The position numbers and the translations under genes are program-made. Of a DNA stretch of 7,370 bases, positions 1 to 5,579 are shown in pieces. Below the pieces are notes generated by a model. That model was not told the DNA's origin. It was given only the letters and a program-made list of their open reading frames with translations, and made no database searches. Source of the stretch: CAZNRY01 sp964575675 (GTDB lineage: Bacteria; Eisenbacteria; RBG-16-71-46; CAIMUX01; VGJL01); NCBI GenBank assembly GCA_964575675.1, contig CAZNRY010000182.1:1-7370 (forward strand), read 5' to 3'. Position 1 is the first letter of the stretch. Each line of letters starts with the position of its first letter.

Positions 1-31
1 AAAGGGTGAGCATGCAGCGGGAGATGTCATC
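1..31 (+). promoter_or_regulatory. Junction from the upstream oxidase gene, with ribosome binding site for subunit III
   Basis: This is the edge of the window and probably carries the tail of the preceding cox gene. Two frames end here: one stops at TGA 7-9 after two codons, and another stays open from the edge to TGA 33-35, overlapping the GTG start at 32 as GTGA. Which one is the real upstream stop cannot be told. GGGAG at 19-23 lies 8 bases before GTG 32 and is a good Shine-Dalgarno sequence that supports this start. The subunit III frame is itself open to the window edge but shows no earlier ATG, GTG or TTG. Confidence 0.45.
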
Positions 32-988
32 GTGAGCGGCGCACACGGGCATGAAGAACGGGCGAAGGGCGCCCACGCTCGGGATCCGCGCCTGGCGCAC
101 CATTTCGACACGCCGGAGCAGCAGTACGAGTCGGGGAAGCTCGGGATGTGGCTCTTCCTCGCGACCGAGATCCTGCTCTTCGGCGGGCTCTTCTGCGCCT
201 ACGCCGTCTATCGCTCGAACCATCCCGAGATCTTCGTCTACTCCCACCGTTTCCTCGACAAGACGCTCGGCGGGATCAACACGATCATCCTGATCTGCTC
301 GAGCTTCACGATGGCCTGGGCTGTCCGCGCGGCGCAGCTCGGGCAGAAGCGGAAGCTCGTCACGCTCCTCTCGATCACCCTCCTCTGCGCCTTCGGGTTC
401 CTCGGGATCAAGGCGGTCGAGTACGAGCAGAAGTGGAAGCACGGGCTCCTCTGGGGGGCGAAGTACAAGCCGGTCGCGCACGGGACGGTCCTGCACGGCG
501 CTACCGCAGAGAGCGAGGGGGGCGCCACTGCGAAGAACCTGGATGCCGCGTTCCAGGCCTCGCCCGCTCCGCCGGCTTTGGGCACTCCCCACGCCGCGGG
601 CAGCGAGGGAGGCGCTCCCGCCGCCGCGCCCACTCCCCCCGCCTCGTCGACGCCCCCCACCGCGGGCGCGGACAAGTCCCTCCTGCCGCGGGCGGCCGAG
701 GGGCCTGCCGGGCTCGCGGCGCCGTTGAAGGACGAAACGGGGCATCCCTTCGCCCCGAGCGAGCCGAAGAACGTCCAGATCTTCTTCAGCGTCTACTTCC
801 TAATGACTGGCCTGCACGGCATCCACGTGATCGCGGGGATGATCCTGATCGGTTGGATCCTGCTGCGCGCGCGGCAGGGCGTCTTCGGCCCCGGCTACTT
901 CGCGCCCGTCGACAACGTCGGCCTCTATTGGCACCTGGTGGACCTGATCTGGATCTACCTCTTCCCGCTTCTCTACCTGATTCACTGA
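32..988 (+). CDS. ctaE: Cytochrome c oxidase subunit III (five-helix bacterial type) with long Pro/Ala-rich insert
   Basis: This is a core subunit of an aa3/caa3-type heme-copper oxidase; in this family subunit III stabilises subunit I and its proton uptake route. It is 318 residues from a GTG start. Five membrane helices are visible at about 37-60, 80-100, 109-131, 248-279 and 295-317, the usual bacterial set lacking the first two helices of the mitochondrial protein. Family marks are LATEILLFGG around E46 (matches the carboxylate-reactive Glu of mitochondrial COX3), E130 in KAVEYE, TGLHGIHVIAG near 259-269 and YWHLVD at 299-304. Between helices 3 and 4 there is an insert of roughly 100 residues (about 148-246), rich in Ala, Pro, Gly and Ser. 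With the N-terminus inside, as in known structures, this loop faces the periplasm. The TGA is followed 13 bases later by a minicistron leading into subunit IV, so the genes are probably cotranscribed. Confidence 0.96.
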   Translation: MSGAHGHEERAKGAHARDPRLAHHFDTPEQQYESGKLGMWLFLATEILLFGGLFCAYAVYRSNHPEIFVYSHRFLDKTLGGINTIILICSSFTMAWAVRAAQLGQKRKLVTLLSITLLCAFGFLGIKAVEYEQKWKHGLLWGAKYKPVAHGTVLHGATAESEGGATAKNLDAAFQASPAPPALGTPHAAGSEGGAPAAAPTPPASSTPPTAGADKSLLPRAAEGPAGLAAPLKDETGHPFAPSEPKNVQIFFSVYFLMTGLHGIHVIAGMILIGWILLRARQGVFGPGYFAPVDNVGLYWHLVDLIWIYLFPLLYLIH

Positions 989-1001
989 GAGGAACCTGAC
1001 G

Positions 1002-1037
1002 ATGGCCAAGACAGACGAGAAGGACGGCGCACAGTGA
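1002..1037 (+). other. Possible 11-codon minicistron or displaced N-terminus ahead of subunit IV
   Basis: An ATG at 1002 opens a short frame reading MAKTDEKDGAQ and stopping at TGA 1035-1037. The stop overlaps the GTG start of the next gene as GTGA. GAGAGGA at about 986-992 gives it a well-placed ribosome binding site. The hydrophilic, charged peptide resembles what often starts a subunit IV protein. It may therefore be a translation-coupling leader, or the true N-terminus separated from the body by a frameshift or a one-base sequence error. It could also be chance. Confidence 0.3.
1017..1024 (+). promoter_or_regulatory. Ribosome binding site for subunit IV
   Basis: GAGAAGGA lies 9 bases before GTG 1034. 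It supports initiation at this GTG independently of the overlapping short frame that starts at 1002, and it is the main reason for choosing this start. Confidence 0.5.
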
Positions 1038-1387
1038 CCGCGAACCCAGGCAAGGAAGCTCCCCACGGGCTCGCCCACGTCATGCCCCTGCGGCTCCTCG
1101 CCGCCGTCTGGGGCGCCCTCCTCGTCTTCACCGTGATCACGGTCGCCGTCACCAAGATCGATTTTGGCGGGATGAATCTCTGGATCGCAATGGGGATCGC
1201 GACCGTCAAGGCGACCCTGGTCGCCCTCTACTTCATGCACCTGCGTTACGACCGTCCCGTCAACGCGGTCGTCCTGATCAGCGCGCTTCTCTTCGTGACC
1301 CTCTTCGTCGGTCTCGCCATGACCGACACGAAGGAGAACATGCCCGACATGATCCCGGGCTACGCGCCCGCGATGGAGAAGAGGTAG
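1034..1387 (+). CDS. ctaF: Cytochrome c oxidase subunit IV (small three-helix subunit)
   Basis: This is the small accessory membrane subunit of caa3-type oxidases (cytochrome C oxidase subunit IV, prokaryotic type). It is 117 residues, close to the usual 95-120. Helices are visible at about 19-40, 46-70 and 76-96. The second carries the recognisable run VKATLVALYFMHLRYD at 58-73, the best signature of the family, and the first ends in VFTVITVAV. The role is structural, in assembly or stability; no catalytic residues are expected. It starts with GTG overlapping the stop of a short upstream frame and ends 19 bases before the next ATG, inside the same operon. The last 20 residues form an unusual Met-containing tail (Met at 103, 106 and 114) that should lie in the periplasm if the N-terminus is inside. 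Confidence 0.9.
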   Translation: MTANPGKEAPHGLAHVMPLRLLAAVWGALLVFTVITVAVTKIDFGGMNLWIAMGIATVKATLVALYFMHLRYDRPVNAVVLISALLFVTLFVGLAMTDTKENMPDMIPGYAPAMEKR

Positions 1388-1396
1388 CCGTGGAGC

Positions 1397-1401
1397 GGGA
1401 G
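1397..1401 (+). promoter_or_regulatory. Ribosome binding site for the second subunit III
   Basis: GGGAG lies 5 bases before ATG 1407 and only 2 before the adjoining GTG 1404, so ATG 1407 is preferred. An alternative GGAG at 1392-1395 would suit GTG 1404. The two starts differ by one residue. Confidence 0.5.
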
Positions 1402-1406
1402 TCGTG

Positions 1407-1976
1407 ATGGAAGAGAAGCACCAGGTCATCCCCGGCGCGGGGAAGCTCGGGATGAAGCTCTTGATCGCATCCCTCTCGGTCCTCTTCGCGTCGAGCATCG
1501 CGGGCTACCTCGTCGTTCGCCTGCGCGCCCAGACATGGCCCCCCGCGGGCATGCCCAACCTGCCCTCCGGGCTCTGGATCAGCACGCTCATCATCCTCGC
1601 ATCGGGCGCGACGATGGAGGCGGCCCTCCGCGCGGCCCGCGGCGGCCGACAGGAGCGGCTGCGGCGCATGGTCCTTTTGACGGCGATCCTCGGCCTCGCC
1701 TTCCTGGTCAGCCAGACGATCAACTGGTGGGGGCTCGTGACGGCGAGGATGCCCGCTTCCGCGAACCTCTACGCCTTCACCTTCTACATGCTGACCGGAC
1801 TCCACGCGGCACACGTGATCGGAGGGCTGATCCCGCTCGGGATCGTCACGCGCAACGCCTACGCGAGCCGCTATTCGGCGGATCGCAATGACGGGGTCCT
1901 CTATTGCCGGATGTACTGGCACTTCCTCGCCGTCGTGTGGGTCGTGATGTTCGCGCTGCTGCTCGTGGCGGGGTGA
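1407..1976 (+). CDS. Second subunit III-like protein (heme-copper oxidase subunit III paralogue lacking key acidic residues)
   Basis: This is a 189-residue (190 from GTG 1404) five-helix membrane protein of the oxidase subunit III superfamily, with helices at about 14-36, 54-76, 86-107, 120-147 and 169-189. TGLHAAHVIGG (130-140) and YWHFLAVVW (from 170) align with TGLHGIHVIAG and YWHLVDLIW of the first subunit III, and the opening GKLGM segment aligns without gaps. The acidic positions are lost: E46, E130 and D304 of the first protein correspond to L23, N106 and A175 here. There is no insert in the helix 3-4 loop. As the last gene of the cox operon it is most likely a structural partner or modified subunit III of the same oxidase. 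Tandem subunit III genes are known from several phyla, so it need not be decaying. The family call is firm; the role is inferred. Confidence 0.88.
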   Translation: MEEKHQVIPGAGKLGMKLLIASLSVLFASSIAGYLVVRLRAQTWPPAGMPNLPSGLWISTLIILASGATMEAALRAARGGRQERLRRMVLLTAILGLAFLVSQTINWWGLVTARMPASANLYAFTFYMLTGLHAAHVIGGLIPLGIVTRNAYASRYSADRNDGVLYCRMYWHFLAVVWVVMFALLLVAG

Positions 1977-1980
1977 TCCT

Positions 1981-2018
1981 TGAGAAGCTCGCCTCGCGGC
2001 GCGCGGGCTCGCTTCTCA
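1981..2018. terminator. Inverted repeat in the convergent gap, candidate bidirectional terminator
   Basis: TGAGAAGC at 1981-1988 is the exact reverse complement of GCTTCTCA at 2011-2018. After a 2-base mismatch on each side, GCC 1991-1993 can pair with GGC 2006-2008, making a long GC-rich stem-loop. It sits 4 bases after the stop of the second subunit III and 17 bases after the end of the convergent DUF3179 gene, where a shared terminator is expected. Neither side has a good T-run, so intrinsic termination is uncertain; it could also protect mRNA 3' ends. Confidence 0.5.
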
Positions 2019-2035
2019 GCCGACGTCAAGCTCGT

Positions 2036-3124
2036 CTAGTTTCCCTGCTCGCCCTCGCGGATCGCGTGCCAAGCAAACCAGAACGAGTAGATAGTCTCAA
2101 GCGGCGGCCCGCCGTCTACAGCCTCTGCCGTCACGACCGGCGGATGGTCGCGGTATCGAAAGAGAATCTCGCGCCCCCCCACGTTCCTCCTCCACGTCCC
2201 GTCCAGGTCCGCCACACGACCGATCTCTGAGATCGAGAAGGCCTCGAACCCGCGCCCTCCCCGCACCGCGATCATCGATGTCTTGAGATCGAGCTTGCCG
2301 TCCTCCGGCAGCGGCGCCACTGGAAACCGCAGTCGATCCGATGCGAAGTAGCTCCCGTAGTGATTCCGCCGGTACTCCTCGGCCAGGGCGGGGTCGGGAG
2401 CGAGAATCGTCGTCTCCGGGTGTCCTGCACGCCAATCGGACCAGCTCACAACCGAGCCGGGCAGGATCGTGAGCTCAGACGCAGCGCCCGGCGCGCCCGC
2501 CCGCGGCCCGGCAACCGCGCAGGCTCGGAGCTGACTCCAGAGACTCTCGTCCCGATTGGACGGCTGGTCGTCGTACATGAGGAGATTCGAGTTGTACAAG
2601 AGCCCGCTCACGCCGAAGCGCAGGATCTCCCCCGCGACCTCGCGATCGAACACGACGACCGCATCGCACAGGGGCGAGTAGGTCACCGCGATCGCCCGCG
2701 CGCCGAGGGTGTCGTTCACGACCTCGTGCAGATTCATGATCCGGATCGGATAGGCGCGGGCTTGCCCGTTCACGACGACGCCGATCACGCGATCGCTCGA
2801 GACGAGGAGTTTCCGGTGCGTGCGCTTCGCGATTGCGTCGACCTCGTCCGGTCGAAGAAGCGGCGGCAGGTTGAGCGCGCGGATCCCGTCCTTCGGAAAG
2901 CTTGCCGCGACGAGGGTCTCCCGCGACACCGCGCAATCGGTCAGATCGAAGCCGTAGGTCTCGACGTTCTTGCCGTCTCCCACGGCGCGCGCCCCGCGCG
3001 ATCGGAAAGAGTCGGCCAGGCGCAAACCCACCGCGGTCCCGGTCAAGAGCACCGCGAGCAGAACGACCCAACCGCCGGATCGGAAATCAAGGAGGCGCGC
3101 GCTCGATCGCTCCGGCCGTGTCAT
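2036..3124 (-). CDS. Membrane-anchored DUF3179 family protein, function unknown
   Basis: This 362-residue protein has one N-terminal hydrophobic segment (about 18-36), probably an uncleaved signal anchor that places the body in the periplasm. The body shows the DUF3179 (PF11376) landmarks in order: AYPIRIMNLHEVVND at 124-138, TYSPLCDAVVVFD at 148-160, FGVSGLLYNSNLLMYD at 170-185 and SLWSQL at 194-199. The family has no established biochemical function that I know of. Many members read TYCPLC; here the first Cys is Ser (S150) while C153 remains. Invariant His, Asn, Asp and Cys residues would allow metal or cofactor binding, but that is inference. It begins 37 bp after ctaB on the same strand, so the two are probably cotranscribed, which hints at a link to heme or oxidase assembly. 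The start lacks a well-spaced Shine-Dalgarno (GAGGGA is 14 bases away), but no other start fits in the gap. Confidence 0.88.
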   Translation of the reverse strand: MTRPERSSARLLDFRSGGWVVLLAVLLTGTAVGLRLADSFRSRGARAVGDGKNVETYGFDLTDCAVSRETLVAASFPKDGIRALNLPPLLRPDEVDAIAKRTHRKLLVSSDRVIGVVVNGQARAYPIRIMNLHEVVNDTLGARAIAVTYSPLCDAVVVFDREVAGEILRFGVSGLLYNSNLLMYDDQPSNRDESLWSQLRACAVAGPRAGAPGAASELTILPGSVVSWSDWRAGHPETTILAPDPALAEEYRRNHYGSYFASDRLRFPVAPLPEDGKLDLKTSMIAVRGGRGFEAFSISEIGRVADLDGTWRRNVGGREILFRYRDHPPVVTAEAVDGGPPLETIYSFWFAWHAIREGEQGN

Positions 3125-3161
3125 GGAAGAGTCGCCGATCCCTCGCCGCTCCCCGGACCGA

Positions 3162-4091
3162 TCAGCCGCCCATCCCTCGATCGGCCAGCAGCAGCGCGAA
3201 GAGAGCGGGCAGGTAGATCAGGCTCGCGAAGAAGAGGATCCGCGCGTTCGCGTCGGTCCTCTGGAGGTAGAGCCGCACCCCGAGGAAGAGCATCGCCGAG
3301 CCGAGCACGAAGGAGCCGAACATGAAGAGAAGCCCCGCCATTCCCACGTAGGTCACCGCGAATCCCATCGGGATCAGGGCCAGGATGTACAGAACGACCG
3401 TCTGGAAGGTGACCTGTCCCGAGCGGTCGACGACCGGCAGCATGCGGAACCCGCCGCGCGCGTAGTCTTCGCGATAGAGCCACGCCAGCGCGAGAAAATG
3501 CGGGATCTGCCAGGTGAAAAGGGTCGCCCCGAGAATCCACCCGCCGATCTCGACCCTGCCCGCGGCCGCAGCCCAACCCATGATGGGCGGGATCCCGCCG
3601 CAAAGCGCGCCGACCAGCGTGCAGAGTGGTGTGTGCGGCTTCAGCGGGGTGTAGGCCAGGATGTAAAGAACTACGGTGAGCAGCCCAAGCGCGGCTGTCA
3701 TTAGATTTACACGGAAGGCGAGCACCGCGAGGCCGACTGCGACGGCGAGAAGGGCAAGGGCAAGAGCCGGCCGCTGGGCCATCCGGCCCGAGGGAAGAGG
3801 CCGCTTCCGGGTGCGGCGCATCGCGGCATCGCGCGCCACCTCCCACCACTGGTTCAGGGCGAGGGCGCCCCACGAGGTGAGCCCGGTTCCGATCACGGTG
3901 ACGAGAAGCTTATGCCATGCGATCCCGCCGCGCGATGCGACCACGAAGCCGACCACGGTCGTCATGACGACGAAGAGGCTCAACCCCCCCTTGCCGAGCT
4001 GGAAGAGCACGGCCATGCGGTCGAGCATCTCCCTGGGGCCTCTCGTCCGCTCCTTGGCGATCTCTGGATCTGATTCGTGCATCTCGTTCAT
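3162..4091 (-). CDS. ctaB: Protoheme IX farnesyltransferase (heme O synthase)
   Basis: This is an inner-membrane UbiA-superfamily prenyltransferase that attaches the farnesyl group of farnesyl diphosphate to protoheme IX, giving heme O, the first committed step to heme A. It has 309 residues, typical length, and is highly hydrophobic with about eight or nine membrane segments. The first polyprenyl-diphosphate/Mg site reads NQWWEVARDAAMRRT at 80-94, followed by RPLPSGR (97-103). The second region shows WQIPHFLALAW at 194-204 and YREDYARGGFRMLP at 206-219. YTPLKPHTPL (147-156) and GGIPPIMGWAA (165-175) are also characteristic. The first motif has E84 and D88 but no Asp between them, unlike the DRDID of E. 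coli CyoE. It is divergent from ctaA, the next enzyme of the pathway, and heads a two-gene unit with the DUF3179 gene. The ribosome binding site before ATG 4091 is weak. Confidence 0.96.
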   Translation of the reverse strand: MNEMHESDPEIAKERTRGPREMLDRMAVLFQLGKGGLSLFVVMTTVVGFVVASRGGIAWHKLLVTVIGTGLTSWGALALNQWWEVARDAAMRRTRKRPLPSGRMAQRPALALALLAVAVGLAVLAFRVNLMTAALGLLTVVLYILAYTPLKPHTPLCTLVGALCGGIPPIMGWAAAAGRVEIGGWILGATLFTWQIPHFLALAWLYREDYARGGFRMLPVVDRSGQVTFQTVVLYILALIPMGFAVTYVGMAGLLFMFGSFVLGSAMLFLGVRLYLQRTDANARILFFASLIYLPALFALLLADRGMGG

Positions 4092-4140
4092 AGACCCACT
4101 ATCTTAGTCGATAGGATTCGATCGGGAAAGGGGACTCGAG
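4092..4140. promoter_or_regulatory. Divergent ctaB/ctaA control region with small inverted repeat
   Basis: These 49 bases must hold the 5' ends of both heme A synthesis genes unless promoters lie inside the coding regions. CTATC at 4099-4103 and GATAG at 4110-4114 form an inverted repeat with a 6-base centre and could be an operator or a hairpin. Weak -10-like hexamers are TAGGAT (4112-4117) towards ctaA and TAAGAT (complement of 4101-4106) towards ctaB. No clear -35 elements are seen. The region is conspicuously less GC-rich than the flanking genes. Confidence 0.4.
4127..4134 (+). promoter_or_regulatory. Ribosome binding site for ctaA
   Basis: AAAGGGGA ends 6 bases before ATG 4141. This well-placed purine-rich site fixes the ctaA start, so the unusual N-terminal extension is likely to be translated rather than an artefact of start choice. 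Confidence 0.65.
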
Positions 4141-5451
4141 ATGGAGGCAAGAGGGGCCAATACCGGTGGTGATCGCACCGACGTCCTCGCCATCGGCTTC
4201 GGGACGACGGTCGCGATGTGGACGGTCGGGTACATCTGCCGCGTCCCGCCCGCCGTGGCGCCGAGCTGGCTGCGGGTGCTACTCCTGGGCGGCTCCATGG
4301 TCGCGGGAGGGTTCGTCGCGCGACGTAGAGCCCCGCACAGCTGGCGGGGCGGACGTTACGCGGGCATCGTCTCCCCGGTCTTGAATCTCGTGATCCTTGG
4401 AAGCCTCCTGGCCGGCTCCTCCCCCAACCGCGTCGTCCCCTCGGCCCTCTGGTGGATCCCGGGATCGATCCTGGTCGCGGCCGTCCTGGGCGTCGTGGGC
4501 GCCGACATGGCGGGCCGTTTCAACCGCGGGCGCATCCGCCGGATCGACGGCGCGGCCGCATTCGCCAAGGTCGCCGTCGCCGCGACCTTCTTGCTACTCG
4601 TGGTCGGCGGCCTCGTGACGAGCAAGCGCGCCGGCCTCGCCGTCGTCGACTGGCCGAACTCCTTCGGCTACAGCATGTTTCTCTACCCACTCTCGCGGAT
4701 GACGGGCGGGATCTACTACGAGCATGCCCACCGCCTCTTCGGCTCGCTCGTCGGGCTCACGACAGCCGTCCTGGTGCTCCTGCTGCAAAAGGGCGACGAG
4801 CGGCGATGGTTGCGCCGCCTCGCTCTGATCGCCCTCCTCACGGTCGTCGCGCAGGGGCTCTTGGGCGGCCTTCGCGTGACGGGCCGCTTCACGACCAGCC
4901 AATCGCCCGCCGACACGGCCCCGAACATCTTCTTCGCGATCGTCCACGGCGTGTTGGGACAGGTCTGCTTCGCGATGATCGTCTCGATCGCCGTCTTCAT
5001 GTCGACGACGTGGCGCGGCAACGCGACGGCGACGGCGAAGTCGTCCGTTTCGACCGATCGGTCGCTCTCCGTCCTTCTTGTCGCGCTCTTGATCCTGCAG
5101 CTCGTCCTCGGCGCCATCCAGCGCCACCTGGCGGGAGGGCTCATGATCCACATCACGATGGCGATGTTCGTCTTCGTCCTTGCCCTCGCGTGCGGGATTC
5201 GCGCGTGGGGGATGTACAAGGAGCAGCCGCGCCTGCAACAGGCCGGCAAGATGCTGACGCATGGCGTGATCACGCAGGTGGTGCTGGGAATCGGCGCCAT
5301 GATCTTCAAGGGAATCGAGAGGGATAGCCTAGAACCCTCGGCACTCTCGGTCATGGTGCGGACGATGCATCAGGCGATGGGCGCATTTCTGCTGGCGGGG
5401 GCGACACTCCTGATGCTCTGGACGCGGAGGCTCGTAAAGTCGGCGGCGTAG
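4141..5451 (+). CDS. ctaA: Heme A synthase (COX15/CtaA family) with extra N-terminal four-helix domain
   Basis: CtaA oxidises the C8 methyl of heme O to the formyl group of heme A in the inner membrane. This protein is 436 residues, longer than the usual 300-350. Residues about 140-430 form the eight-helix CtaA core: GGLVTSKRAGLAVVDWP (156-172), then the signature EHAHR at 194-198 (catalytic-type E194 and ligand H197). H269, H337 and H410 sit where the remaining heme-ligand histidines are expected. The first periplasmic loop has no Cys pair: where related enzymes read CPDWPLC, this one reads VVDWPNS. Residues 1-135 contain about four further hydrophobic segments (near 17-34, 43-61, 73-92 and 104-124) that I cannot assign to a known domain. 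The gene is divergent from ctaB and has its own strong ribosome binding site. The family call is firm; the extension's role is unknown. Confidence 0.93.
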   Translation: MEARGANTGGDRTDVLAIGFGTTVAMWTVGYICRVPPAVAPSWLRVLLLGGSMVAGGFVARRRAPHSWRGGRYAGIVSPVLNLVILGSLLAGSSPNRVVPSALWWIPGSILVAAVLGVVGADMAGRFNRGRIRRIDGAAAFAKVAVAATFLLLVVGGLVTSKRAGLAVVDWPNSFGYSMFLYPLSRMTGGIYYEHAHRLFGSLVGLTTAVLVLLLQKGDERRWLRRLALIALLTVVAQGLLGGLRVTGRFTTSQSPADTAPNIFFAIVHGVLGQVCFAMIVSIAVFMSTTWRGNATATAKSSVSTDRSLSVLLVALLILQLVLGAIQRHLAGGLMIHITMAMFVFVLALACGIRAWGMYKEQPRLQQAGKMLTHGVITQVVLGIGAMIFKGIERDSLEPSALSVMVRTMHQAMGAFLLAGATLLMLWTRRLVKSAA

Positions 5452-5579
5452 TGGGCGGTTCATGCGAGATCAGTGGGAAGTTGCTCGCCCAGCGCATTCC
5501 GCTCGATGGGCTAGACGAATAGGGAGCCCGGCCCGCGTGCGCGCCGGCTCGCGACCCCTCATCCCACGAACCCACGCGG
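5452..5579. other. Convergent spacer between ctaA and the GT22 gene
   Basis: These 128 bases lie between two convergent genes. Besides the hairpin at 5524-5550 they hold one weak 5-bp inverted repeat (GCCCA 5487-5491 with TGGGC 5507-5511). No gene is convincing: the frame starting at ATG 5462 runs into the antisense of the glycosyltransferase and has no recognisable protein features. Confidence 0.5.
5524..5550. terminator. GC-rich hairpin, candidate terminator between convergent genes
   Basis: GAGCC at 5524-5528 pairs with GGCTC at 5546-5550, and after one bulged C, GGC 5530-5532 pairs with GCC 5543-5545. The stem is strong and lies about 73 bases past the ctaA stop and 30 past the glycosyltransferase stop. 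There is no T-run on either side, so it is only a candidate. Confidence 0.35.

Noticed and set aside
238..675. Minus-strand 145-codon frame with Ala/Gly-rich start
   Set aside because: It is the antisense of the Pro/Ala insert and helices 2-3 of subunit III, with no family match or plausible ribosome binding site.
473..769. Subunit III insert considered as a separate inserted gene, intein or mobile element
   Set aside because: There are no intein splice motifs, terminal repeats or target duplications, and the frame is continuous with a low-complexity linker composition.
148..999. 283-codon frame overlapping subunit III in another plus-strand frame
   Set aside because: It is Arg/Pro/Leu-rich with no family features, and subunit III in the alternate frame is unambiguous.
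2360..3325. Long plus-strand open frame (321 codons) antisense to the DUF3179 gene
   Set aside because: Its protein is an Arg/Asp/His-rich charged sequence without domains or membrane segments, while the opposite strand matches DUF3179 motif by motif. It is a GC-rich shadow.
3121..3873. Minus-strand 250-codon frame overlapping ctaB in another frame
   Set aside because: It has no membrane segments or motifs, whereas the overlapping frame carries all the CtaB signatures.
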